The notes under the pieces: model-generated
Databases searched by the model: none
The model's input: the letters and a program-made list of their open reading frames with translations, nothing else
What the model was told of the DNA's origin: nothing
Shown here: positions 56,182 through 64,000 of the stretch, piece after piece
Layout of the letters: the number at the start of each line of letters is the position of its first letter
Numbering within the stretch: position 1 is the stretch's first letter
Origin: Brachyspira hampsonii
Lineage (GTDB): Bacteria > Spirochaetota > Brachyspiria > Brachyspirales > Brachyspiraceae
Reading direction: 5' to 3'
Length of the DNA: 64,000 nt
Assembly (NCBI RefSeq): GCF_001746205.1
Contig: NZ_MDCO01000001.1
Span: 133,896-197,895 of the forward strand
Translations under genes and position numbers: made by a program

Positions 56182-57027
56182 TCATTCTATTTCCAAACAT
56201 TTTTTGCAAATATCATATCTAGCATAATTATCATCTAATAATTCTTTTCTAATTTCAGCATTTTTATTCCATATATTTACTATAGTATCTTGCATTATAT
56301 TTCCATAAACATATTTTCTATAAAAATCGGCACAACACAATACAACATCGCCATTATATGTTATAGTCATAACAAATGGGTGAGGACATTTTTTGTTTTT
56401 TTTATTTTTGTATTTAGAAACATCAACACTACCTCCTACATTTTGCATACTAAGATCTTTTTGTGTCTGTATTCTTATTTTATGTTTTAATACATCTTTT
56501 ACTTTAGATAATCTTTCATAAGCTCTTTCAGGATTCTTATCATGTATTGTAATAACAAATTTATCTATTCCTGCTTTTTCTAATTGCAAAGCTTTTTCAA
56601 CAGTTAAAAGATCACCATTACTAACTACTACTTGAACAGCATTAGGCAATTCTTTTTTAATATATTCAGCAAACTTAACATATCTTTCATCAAATAATGG
56701 TTCATTAAAAAAAGAAAATCTGATAATTCCAGAAAATTTTATAATTTTTAATTGCTCTATTATTCTATAAAAAACATCTTCTGACATATAGTTTTTAGGT
56801 GATTCTTGATATTTATTAGGACAATAATCGCATTTTCTATTACAATATGTATTTATTTCTATAATAACTTCATTAAAGAAATACTTATCTTTATATCTAA
56901 TCTTATTAATAATAGGAGTATAAATATTTGAATATAAATCTAGAGTTAAAAATCTATATAATCTAGGAAAATGCTTATCAAATTTTGTAAATATATATTT
57001 ATCTATTAATAATTTAATATTTTTCAT
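56182..57027 (-). CDS. Radical SAM/SPASM protein
   Basis: A 281-residue enzyme with the radical SAM cluster motif CNRKCDYC near residue 60 and a C-terminal SPASM region with CPHPF, CCADFYRKY, GNIMQD and CKKC that binds further iron-sulphur clusters. Members in polysaccharide loci modify sugars or peptides by radical chemistry. It is the first gene of the minus-strand polysaccharide cluster in this window. Substrate unknown. Confidence 0.85.
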   Translation of the reverse strand: MKNIKLLIDKYIFTKFDKHFPRLYRFLTLDLYSNIYTPIINKIRYKDKYFFNEVIIEINTYCNRKCDYCPNKYQESPKNYMSEDVFYRIIEQLKIIKFSGIIRFSFFNEPLFDERYVKFAEYIKKELPNAVQVVVSNGDLLTVEKALQLEKAGIDKFVITIHDKNPERAYERLSKVKDVLKHKIRIQTQKDLSMQNVGGSVDVSKYKNKKNKKCPHPFVMTITYNGDVVLCCADFYRKYVYGNIMQDTIVNIWNKNAEIRKELLDDNYARYDICKKCLEIE

Positions 57028-57056
57028 AAATTACTCCATAAAATACAAAGATTGTA

Positions 57057-57778
57057 TTTAGTTTGATAAAGGTATTTTTTATAATAAAGATAAATTTGTT
57101 TAAGCTTGTTGCTTGTTCATTACATTTTCCAGAAATATTTTTTGGTATTATATAACAACTTAAAAAAATAATCAACAATAAATTTATGAATTATTGTCTA
57201 AGGGATATATATTATGTACTTTTTATTTTAAAAAACAGATATTTCTTATAATGTTAATTAACTCAATGAATAGAAAGTAATACCTATTCAAGAATATAAT
57301 ACAAATAACAAAAAATAGTAAACTAAAAATAAAAAAATAACGTATAATAATTGCAACATATATTGAAACAATATGTAAGAGTATAATTTGTATCAAAAAA
57401 GAAAGATACCGAAGGATATAAACATATAATGATAGAAGAAACCATGTTTTTTATATTAAAGAAGTCGGCACGAAGGGTACATTGGTATAAAAAGTTCAAA
57501 TTGATACAAAATTCGCTTTTTTAGATAAATACTCTATTATCAGTTAATAGCAATATTTTAAAAATTTTATTTTACCCCCATCCATTTCAGATTTAAATGC
57601 TTTATTTTTTAATATTATTTTTATTAAATTCATAAGATAAGTAATTCAAAAATCACACTCACACAAACATTATTTAAATTGTCACTTTCCACCATTACAA
57701 GAAGCATGAACTGCTTTTTTTAAACTAAAAACGGTGCAATATCTATGGCACTTAAACAAGTAAATTACACAAAAAATC
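57057..57778. other. Non-coding region upstream of gap
   Basis: About 0.7 kb between divergent genes with no ORF I would support. A less AT-rich stretch lies at 57460-57500. A small hairpin (AAGCA / TGCTT) followed by seven T at 57702-57721 could be a weak plus-strand terminator for a small RNA. Confidence 0.45.
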
Positions 57779-57807
57779 TTGACTTAATCGTTTATTTATG
57801 TTAGCAT
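57779..57807 (+). promoter_or_regulatory. Promoter of gap
   Basis: TTGACT at 57779-57784, a 17-base spacer and TAGCAT at 57802-57807, a good sigma70 match, about 60 bases before the gap start codon. The start has RBS AGGAG. Confidence 0.75.
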
Positions 57808-57850
57808 AGTAGGTGAATTTTATATGTTCGCGTATAGGATATTATTTTAA

Positions 57851-58915
<1,065 letters not shown>

Positions 58916-58951
58916 TAATTAGTAATAATTAAATTTTTTTAAGCTATAATA

Positions 58952-58983
58952 AAAGGGTGTTATATTTCATTATAGCACCCTTT
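58952..58983 (+). terminator. Terminator after gap
   Basis: A 13-bp stem (AAAGGGTGTTATA / TATAGCACCCTTT, one G-U pair) with a 6-base loop, followed by AAATTTTT. It lies 37 bases past the gap stop and would limit read-through to pgk. Confidence 0.85.
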
Positions 58984-59169
58984 AAATTTTTAATGAGAAT
59001 AAAAATTGTGAGCGTCTAAAAAGTATAATTGAAAGCCATTTAATGAGAACAATTTTTATTAGTAATAGTATAAATATAAAAAGAAAGCTAAAATCAGCCC
59101 ACAGGGCACAGACGGGCAAATAATTTTATTTATTTGCTAATTAAAAGAATCTATATTAAGGAGTTCATA

Positions 59170-60369
59170 ATGAAAAAATCAGTAAAAGATATAGACATTA
59201 AAGGTAAAAAAGTAATAATGAGAGTGGACTTTAATGTACCGCTTGATAAAGAAACTAGTTCAAAAATTACAGATACTACAAGAGTAGATGCTGCTATGCC
59301 TACTATAGAATATATACTTTCTCAAGGTGCTTGTCTTATACTTATGAGCCATTTGGGAAGACCTAAGGGCGAACCTAATCCTAAATACTCTTTAAAACCT
59401 GTTTATGATTATTTAAAAACTAAACTTCCTAATAATAAAGTAGAATTTGCCAAAGACTGTATAGGAGAGGAAGTAAAAAAACAGGCTGCTGAACTTAAAG
59501 CAGGAGATGTACTTTTACTTGAAAACTTAAGATATCATGCTGAAGAAGAGAAAAATGATCCTAATTTCTCAAAACAATTAGCTGATTTGGCTGATGTTTA
59601 TGTTAATGATGCTTTCGGTACTGCACACAGAGCACATGCTTCTACTGCTGGTATAGTATCTGCTAAAGCTGGTATGCCTGCTGTTGCCGGATTCTTAATG
59701 GAAAAAGAAATTAAATATTTAGGTGATGCTGTTGCTAATCCTGCTCGTCCATTTGTTGCTATAATAGGAGGAGCTAAAGTTTCTTCTAAAATTTCTGTAC
59801 TTAAAAACTTACTTAATAAAGTAGATACTTTAATAGTTGTAGGCGGTATGGCTTATACTTTCTTTAAAGCTAAAGGATTAGAGATAGGTACTTCTTTATG
59901 TGAAGATGATTATATCGCTACAGCTAAAGAAATTATGGATAAAGCCAAAGAATTAAATAAAACTTTATACTTGCCTGTTGATAATGTTATAGCTGATAAA
60001 TTTGATAATGATGCTAATTTTAAAACAGTAGATTCTAATGCTATACCTGCAGGCTGGATGGGCATGGATGTTGGACCTAAAACTTTGAAAGAGATTGAAG
60101 ATATACTTAAAAATGCTAAAACAGTTGTTTGGAACGGTCCATTAGGTGTATTTGAAATGCCTAATTTTGCCAAAGGTACTTTTGAGGTAGCTAAATTTAT
60201 AGCTAATTCTGGAGCTGTAAGTATCATAGGCGGAGGAGACAGTGTATCTGCTGTTAATAAATCAGGTGTTGCTGATAAAATGACACATGTATCTACAGGC
60301 GGCGGAGCTTCTTTAGAGTTCCTTGAAGGAATTGAATTACCAGGTATCGCAGTATTACAGGATAAATAA
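59170..60369 (+). CDS. pgk: Phosphoglycerate kinase
   Basis: Transfers phosphate from 1,3-bisphosphoglycerate to ADP. Markers: MRVDFNVPLDK, SHLGRPKGEPN, YVNDAFGTAHRAHAST, IIGGAKVSSKI and GGGDSVSAV. I choose the start MKKSVKDIDIKG at 59170, preceded by AAGGAG; an upstream ATG at 59134 lacks an RBS. Length of 399 residues is normal. The 3' end is partly duplicated downstream (60364-60635). Confidence 0.96.
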   Translation: MKKSVKDIDIKGKKVIMRVDFNVPLDKETSSKITDTTRVDAAMPTIEYILSQGACLILMSHLGRPKGEPNPKYSLKPVYDYLKTKLPNNKVEFAKDCIGEEVKKQAAELKAGDVLLLENLRYHAEEEKNDPNFSKQLADLADVYVNDAFGTAHRAHASTAGIVSAKAGMPAVAGFLMEKEIKYLGDAVANPARPFVAIIGGAKVSSKISVLKNLLNKVDTLIVVGGMAYTFFKAKGLEIGTSLCEDDYIATAKEIMDKAKELNKTLYLPVDNVIADKFDNDANFKTVDSNAIPAGWMGMDVGPKTLKEIEDILKNAKTVVWNGPLGVFEMPNFAKGTFEVAKFIANSGAVSIIGGGDSVSAVNKSGVADKMTHVSTGGGASLEFLEGIELPGIAVLQDK

Positions 60370-60408
60370 TATATTATAGTTAAATTTTAAGTAAATCAAA
60401 ATAGTGAG

Positions 60409-60441
60409 CCCGTAGTAACTTTAGTTGCTGCGGGTTTTTTA
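60409..60441 (+). terminator. pgk terminator, copy 1
   Basis: Stem CCCGTAG (60409-60415) / CTGCGGG (60428-60434), then TTTTTT. An outer inverted repeat, AATCAAAATAGT and ACTATTTTGATT, encloses the hairpin and could form a longer structure. Confidence 0.85.
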
Positions 60442-60544
60442 GCGAACTATTTTGATTTTATGATATAAGGAATTGAATTACCTTGCAGTATTACAAGACA
60501 AATAATATATTATAGTTAAATTTTAAGTAAATCAAAATAGTGAG

Positions 60545-60577
60545 CCCGTAGTAACTTTAGTTGCTGCGGGTTTTTTA
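60545..60577 (+). terminator. pgk terminator, copy 2
   Basis: An exact repeat, 136 bases downstream, of the first terminator with the same outer inverted repeat. It is probably redundant. Confidence 0.85.
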
Positions 60578-60821
60578 GCGAACTATTTTGATTTTATGAT
60601 ATAAGGAATTGAATTACCTTGAAGTATTACAGGAGCTGTCAGAGTTTTTTTATCAAACTATTTTATTTTTAATATATAAGTTAGCATATTAATGCATTAC
60701 AATACAATAATTATAATCTTCGTCAAATTAACACAAAATATATTATAATACACTATATTTTTGTATAATTTATTTTAATTTCGTGTTATTGAATAATTTT
60801 TAAAATTAAATGTATTTATAC

Positions 60822-60852
60822 TTGACAAAAAAAACTTATATATTATTATAGC
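60822..60852 (+). promoter_or_regulatory. Promoter of the Asp-rich protein gene
   Basis: TTGACA at 60822-60827 is an exact -35 box. The -10 region is TATTATAGC near 60844-60852, with several possible registers. It lies 30 bases upstream of the start codon at 60882. Confidence 0.65.
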
Positions 60853-60881
60853 TTTAAAATTATGAATTATGGAGCAAATGA

Positions 60882-61289
60882 ATGATGGAAGAATTAGAAT
60901 CTATCTATTTTTTAGACGAACTAAATATATTAAATAATGGTTATTTTGCCAAACATGATGATGACTTCGATGATGATTATGACGACGATTATGATGATTA
61001 TGATGATGAAGACGATTATGATGACGATGGTGATTTTGATGATGATGATGACTTCGACGATGATGATTATGATGATGAAGACGACTATGATGATGACGAT
61101 GACTATGATGATTACGATGATGATTATGACGAAGATGATGACGATTATGATGATGATATAGATGATTTTGATGATGATTTCGACGACGATTTTGATGATG
61201 ATGATGACTTCGACGATGATGATTATGATGATGATTTTGACGATGATTATGATGATAAAGATGATTATGATGATGATTTTGATGAATAA
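60882..61289 (+). CDS. Very acidic Asp/Tyr/Phe-repeat protein
   Basis: A 135-residue protein. The first 25 residues (MMEELESIYFLDELNILNN) look ordinary; the rest is almost only Asp with Tyr or Phe every third to fifth residue, in DDYDD and DDFDD units. Asp codons alternate between GAT and GAC, so the DNA is not a perfect microsatellite and the frame has no stops. It has its own promoter, RBS and terminator. It may bind cations or basic partners; no family recognised. Confidence 0.7.
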   Translation: MMEELESIYFLDELNILNNGYFAKHDDDFDDDYDDDYDDYDDEDDYDDDGDFDDDDDFDDDDYDDEDDYDDDDDYDDYDDDYDEDDDDYDDDIDDFDDDFDDDFDDDDDFDDDDYDDDFDDDYDDKDDYDDDFDE

Positions 61290-61311
61290 TTAATTGTTAA
61301 TTATATAAATT

Positions 61312-61342
61312 AAAGCAATACTTCAATAATAAGTATTGCTTT
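61312..61342 (+). terminator. Terminator after the Asp-rich gene
   Basis: A perfect 12-bp inverted repeat, AAAGCAATACTT / AAGTATTGCTTT, with a 7-base loop and a short T-rich tail, 22 bases past the stop. Confidence 0.75.
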
Positions 61343-61358
61343 ATTATGCAAAAGGCTT

Positions 61359-61865
61359 ATGATGTCAGAGAAGAAATTCAAAAAATTTAATAATAATAAT
61401 AACAATAAAGAAAATAATAAAAAGTTTTTCGGCAAAAAAAATAAAACCAAATTTTACAAAAAAAAATATAATAATCAATATAGTAAATATCAGGAAAAAA
61501 GCATAGAGGAATACGAGAAAAATTATCTTAAAAAGCGTATGAAAGAAGAGGTTGAAAGACCTATATGTCCTATATGCAATGAACCTATTTATATAGTAGA
61601 AGAAGCTATAAGACATAATGCAAGCGGAGAGTTGGCACATTTTGAATGCATATTAAATGAAATTAAAGATAACAATATTGCTGATATGGAAGAAGAAGAT
61701 AAAATAGTTTATCTCGGTTCTGGAACTTTTGGAATTATACAGGAAAGACAAAACGGAAAGAATACTAGATTTTTTGTACGAAAAAGAATAAATTATGAAA
61801 ATAGAAAAGTGAAAAAAATAGAAGATGATTCAGATCCGGAAGAGGAGGATTTGTTTAATGTGTGA
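61359..61865 (+). CDS. Basic zinc-ribbon protein
   Basis: A 168-residue protein. Residues 1-55 are Lys/Asn/Phe/Tyr-rich low-complexity sequence (FFGKKNKTKFYKKKY). Residues 70-95 hold CPICNEP and, 20 residues on, HFEC, a probable zinc ribbon. The C-terminus is acidic (DDSDPEEEDLF). It overlaps argJ by 8 bases. It could bind nucleic acid; the oppositely charged neighbour suggests an interaction. Family not recognised. Confidence 0.75.
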   Translation: MMSEKKFKKFNNNNNNKENNKKFFGKKNKTKFYKKKYNNQYSKYQEKSIEEYEKNYLKKRMKEEVERPICPICNEPIYIVEEAIRHNASGELAHFECILNEIKDNNIADMEEEDKIVYLGSGTFGIIQERQNGKNTRFFVRKRINYENRKVKKIEDDSDPEEEDLFNV

Positions 61866-63021
61866 TATACCGCTGGGGTTTTCTTCTGCTGCAATGAAGT
61901 CGGGGCTTAAAAATAATGATTATGATTTGGCGATAATTAAAAGCGATCCCCCAAGTGTTGTATCTGCCGTATATACTCAAAATAGCTTTCAGGCTGCTCC
62001 TATTGTATTTTCTAAAAAGAATGACAAAAATGATATAGAATTATTAATAGTTAATAGTAAAATAGCTAATGCTTTAACCGGTAAAAAAGGATATGATGAT
62101 GTTGTGGATGTGGTTAAATATGCGGGAGAGGTCTTTAATATAAAAAAAGATAATATATTAATGGCTTCAACTGGAATTATTGGAATACCGCTTGAAACAG
62201 AAAAAATAAAAAAAGCTATAAAGATATCTGATAAATATTTTAATAATAACTTTAATAATATCTCTAGGGCAATTCAAACTAGAGATAAATTTGATAAGAT
62301 ATATACTACTCAATTAGAAGTATCTTCAGGAAAAACCGCTAATTTTTATGCTATTGCAAAGGGAAGTTCTATTATACATCCTAATATGGCTACTGTGCTT
62401 CTTTTTATATTTACAGATTTGAATATAGAAAAAGCAACTTTAGATAAAGCATTTAAAGGTGCAATAGATAAAACTTTAAATAGAATATCTGTAGACGGAG
62501 AAACTTCCACAAATGATATGGCTCTTATAATGGCAAACGGAGCATTAAATAATAAAATAATTACTGAAAAAAATAAAAAATTATTTAAAGAATTAAAATA
62601 CAAACTAGATGAAATATGTGCATATCTAGCAAAAATGATAATACTTGACGGAGAAGGAATAACAAAAACAATAATAGTTTCAATAAAAAGAGCAAAAACT
62701 CAGAGTAATGCTTTTGACATTGCTAAAAAAATAGCTACTTCAAATCTAGTTAAAATATTATTTCTTTCTAAAGAGCCAAATTTTGAAAAGATATTATCTG
62801 TTGTAGGTAATTGCAATATTAATATAAATAATATATCACTATATGTAAACGATGTAGAAATTTATAAAAATGGAATAATAAATAAATATGATATTGATAC
62901 AGAAAGAAAGGAAAATTATATAACTATAGATTTAGGATATAATACAAAATATGAGGATTATTATTATTTCACTGATCTCACTCAGGAATATATATCTATA
63001 CATTCTTCATACAATATATAA
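61858..63021 (+). CDS. argJ: Glutamate N-acetyltransferase/ornithine acetyltransferase
   Basis: A 387-residue ArgJ-family enzyme of arginine synthesis that transfers acetyl from acetylornithine to glutamate. Features: FSSAAMKSGLKNN near the start, MASTGIIGIPL, IIHPNMATVLLFIFTD (self-cleavage before the Thr) and VDGETSTNDMALIMANG. I choose ATG at 61858 because AGAGGAGG lies upstream; the frame is open to 61825. The C-terminal quarter is diverged (YYYFTDLTQEYISIHSSY). Confidence 0.9.
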   Translation: MCDIPLGFSSAAMKSGLKNNDYDLAIIKSDPPSVVSAVYTQNSFQAAPIVFSKKNDKNDIELLIVNSKIANALTGKKGYDDVVDVVKYAGEVFNIKKDNILMASTGIIGIPLETEKIKKAIKISDKYFNNNFNNISRAIQTRDKFDKIYTTQLEVSSGKTANFYAIAKGSSIIHPNMATVLLFIFTDLNIEKATLDKAFKGAIDKTLNRISVDGETSTNDMALIMANGALNNKIITEKNKKLFKELKYKLDEICAYLAKMIILDGEGITKTIIVSIKRAKTQSNAFDIAKKIATSNLVKILFLSKEPNFEKILSVVGNCNININNISLYVNDVEIYKNGIINKYDIDTERKENYITIDLGYNTKYEDYYYFTDLTQEYISIHSSYNI

Positions 63022-63033
63022 GATCTCTTTTAA

Positions 63034-63352
63034 TCCCCACCCTCTATACTTATAGTTATAATCTGAAATTTTAACTTTTAATTTCTTTATTATCGGATTA
63101 GAATTTTTTAGCTGCCCACCCTAGTTTAAAATAAATTTATTATGCTCTAACCGCACGGTTAGCAAAACTATAAATATGGATTAAATTATTATTGCAAATA
63201 AATCTATAATTGAAAATTTGTTTACCGTGCGTTTAAATATACTCATTATCTAATTAACACTTGGGCGGGCATGCTTTTATAAATGAATCAAAAAATAAAA
63301 ATTAAATTATTGATTTAAAAATAAGTAAAAAACATAAAAGGGCGGGGTATGT
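63034..63352. repeat. GC-rich mosaic intergenic repeat
   Basis: Inverted type 1 component (CCCCACCCTC to TGCCCACCCTAG, 63034-63123), a type 2 pair (CCGCACGGTTAG near 63149, ACCGTGCG near 63223), then a direct type 1 component (TTGGGCGGGC to GGGCGGGGTATG, 63260-63352). The whole has mirror symmetry and is the best-preserved example in the window. Confidence 0.7.
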
Positions 63353-63453
63353 AATTAAAGCATTATTATTTGACTTATAATATTTTTTATATATAATAAA
63401 GAGCATAAATATCTATAAAAAATAATAAAATTTGTCGCCGGATAAATTTTTTT

Positions 63454-63509
63454 AAAACGTTTGTATTCATACTGTAGGCCTTAGAAAGTATGAACGCAAA
63501 CGTTTTTTT
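63454..63509 (+). terminator. Long hairpin with T-run before the MATE gene (attenuator candidate)
   Basis: Arms AAAACGTTTG (63454-63463) plus ATTCATACT and AGTATGAA plus CAAACGTTTT (to 63506) form a stem of nearly 20 bp with a 13-base loop, followed by TTTTTTT. It ends 17 bases before the MATE start. The nearest plus-strand gene end is 430 bases upstream, so it may attenuate the MATE gene itself. Confidence 0.7.
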
Positions 63510-63525
63510 ATTATAGGGTATATTT

Positions 63526-64000
63526 ATGAATGTTTTGAATATGTTTATTAAATATGTATCACTTAATATATTTGGAATGATAGGATTATCATGCTATATA
63601 CTTGCAGATACTTTTTTTGTGGCAAGAGGAATAGGATCTGACGGACTAACTGCATTAAATATAGCTATACCTATTTTTAATTTAATCAACGGAATTGGAC
63701 TAATGCTTGGCATGGGCTCTGCTACTAAATACGCTATATTAAAAACTCAAAATAAAAATAATGAAGCTAATATCATATTTACTAACTCTTTAATTTATAT
63801 ATTAATAATATCTGCTTTATTTATCATTGTAAGTATTCTATTTACATCAAGCATATCATATATTCTAGGAGCTAGAAATAATATACATAGCATGACGAAT
63901 ATATATATAAATATGATACTTTTATTTTCACCTATGTTTATGCTCAATAATGTACTTTTAGGATTTATTAGAAATGATAATCACCCAAAACTTGCAATGA
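63526..64000 (+). CDS. MATE-family efflux protein, C-terminus beyond window
   Basis: The first 158 residues of a membrane exporter: MNVLNMFIKYVSLNIFGMIG, then SCYILADTFFVARGIGSDGLTALNIAIPIFNLINGIGLMLGMGSATKY, the standard MATE N-terminal helices. It expels drugs or metabolites using an ion gradient. A hairpin sits just upstream. The window ends inside the gene. Confidence 0.88.
   Translation, partial: MNVLNMFIKYVSLNIFGMIGLSCYILADTFFVARGIGSDGLTALNIAIPIFNLINGIGLMLGMGSATKYAILKTQNKNNEANIIFTNSLIYILIISALFIIVSILFTSSISYILGARNNIHSMTNIYINMILLFSPMFMLNNVLLGFIRNDNHPKLAM

Larger units (their letters stand above)
60364..60635 (+). repeat. 136-bp tandem duplication of the pgk 3' end and terminator
   Basis: The segment from the pgk stop to the next GGAATTGAATTACC (60364-60499) is repeated almost exactly at 60500-60635, period 136. 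Each copy ends with a degenerate piece of the pgk C-terminal coding sequence, so three partial pgk ends are visible. The extra copies are non-coding. Confidence 0.9.

Noticed and set aside
57300-57725. A small RNA upstream of gap ending at the 57702-57721 hairpin
   Set aside because: The stem has only 5 bp and no convincing promoter precedes it, so it was left as a remark.

Overview
The window looks like chromosome of an anaerobic intestinal spirochaete of the genus Brachyspira. The evidence is the very AT-rich sequence, the many lipoproteins with relaxed spirochaetal lipoboxes, the tandem methyl-accepting chemotaxis receptors, and a set of phage-like genes whose order and sizes match what I recall of VSH-1, the gene transfer agent (GTA) of Brachyspira hyodysenteriae. 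I cannot name the species.

Layout. 1-4.5 kb: tandem small lipoproteins, an M30-type metallopeptidase and its broken copy, then an array of small ORFs that each carry the same conserved leader and their own terminator. 4.3-10.1 kb: three chemotaxis receptors, the first cut off inside its signalling domain. 10.4-17.5 kb (minus strand): GTA tail fibre and lysis genes (endolysin, holin, overlapping spanin pair). 17.7-25.4 kb (minus): a sugar ABC transporter operon with a SIS-domain isomerase, a VOC protein and a ROK repressor. 25.5-33.5 kb (minus): GTA head and first tail genes (portal, Mu I-type protease, decoration protein, capsid, connectors, tail protein), with an Rpn-like insert after the portal. 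33.6-35.6 kb: a Ro60-like (TROVE/DUF2828) protein gene preceded by two small hairpin RNAs that look like bacterial Y RNAs, one with a tRNA T-arm mimic, driven by a consensus promoter, plus a remnant of a second Ro-like gene. 35.7-49.8 kb: paired ChrA transporters; a plus-strand operon of Bfd-like ferredoxin, YbaK deacylase, an AAA ATPase and a PD-(D/E)XK nuclease; a second M30-type peptidase; aspartate kinase; a PP2C-like protein; adenine deaminase; an Mrr-type endonuclease; and gatB. 50.1-57.0 kb (minus): surface polysaccharide genes with two broken members and a pentanucleotide repeat. 57.9-64 kb (plus): gap, pgk, a very acidic Asp-rich protein, a basic zinc-ribbon protein, argJ and the start of a MATE exporter.

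How it fits together. The two phage-like blocks read in the same direction. Put end to end they reproduce the head-tail-lysis order of VSH-1, so I interpret them as one GTA locus divided by the sugar operon. No terminase or tape-measure gene is recognisable. The Ro-like gene and its RNAs sit directly upstream of the portal gene on the same strand, which makes an RNA-handling module next to GTA production the most intriguing feature. The ATPase-nuclease pair is a candidate defence system. A family of GC-rich mosaic intergenic repeats appears at 27.0, 43.2-44.0, 45.4-45.6 and 63.0-63.4 kb, once inside the GTA head block.
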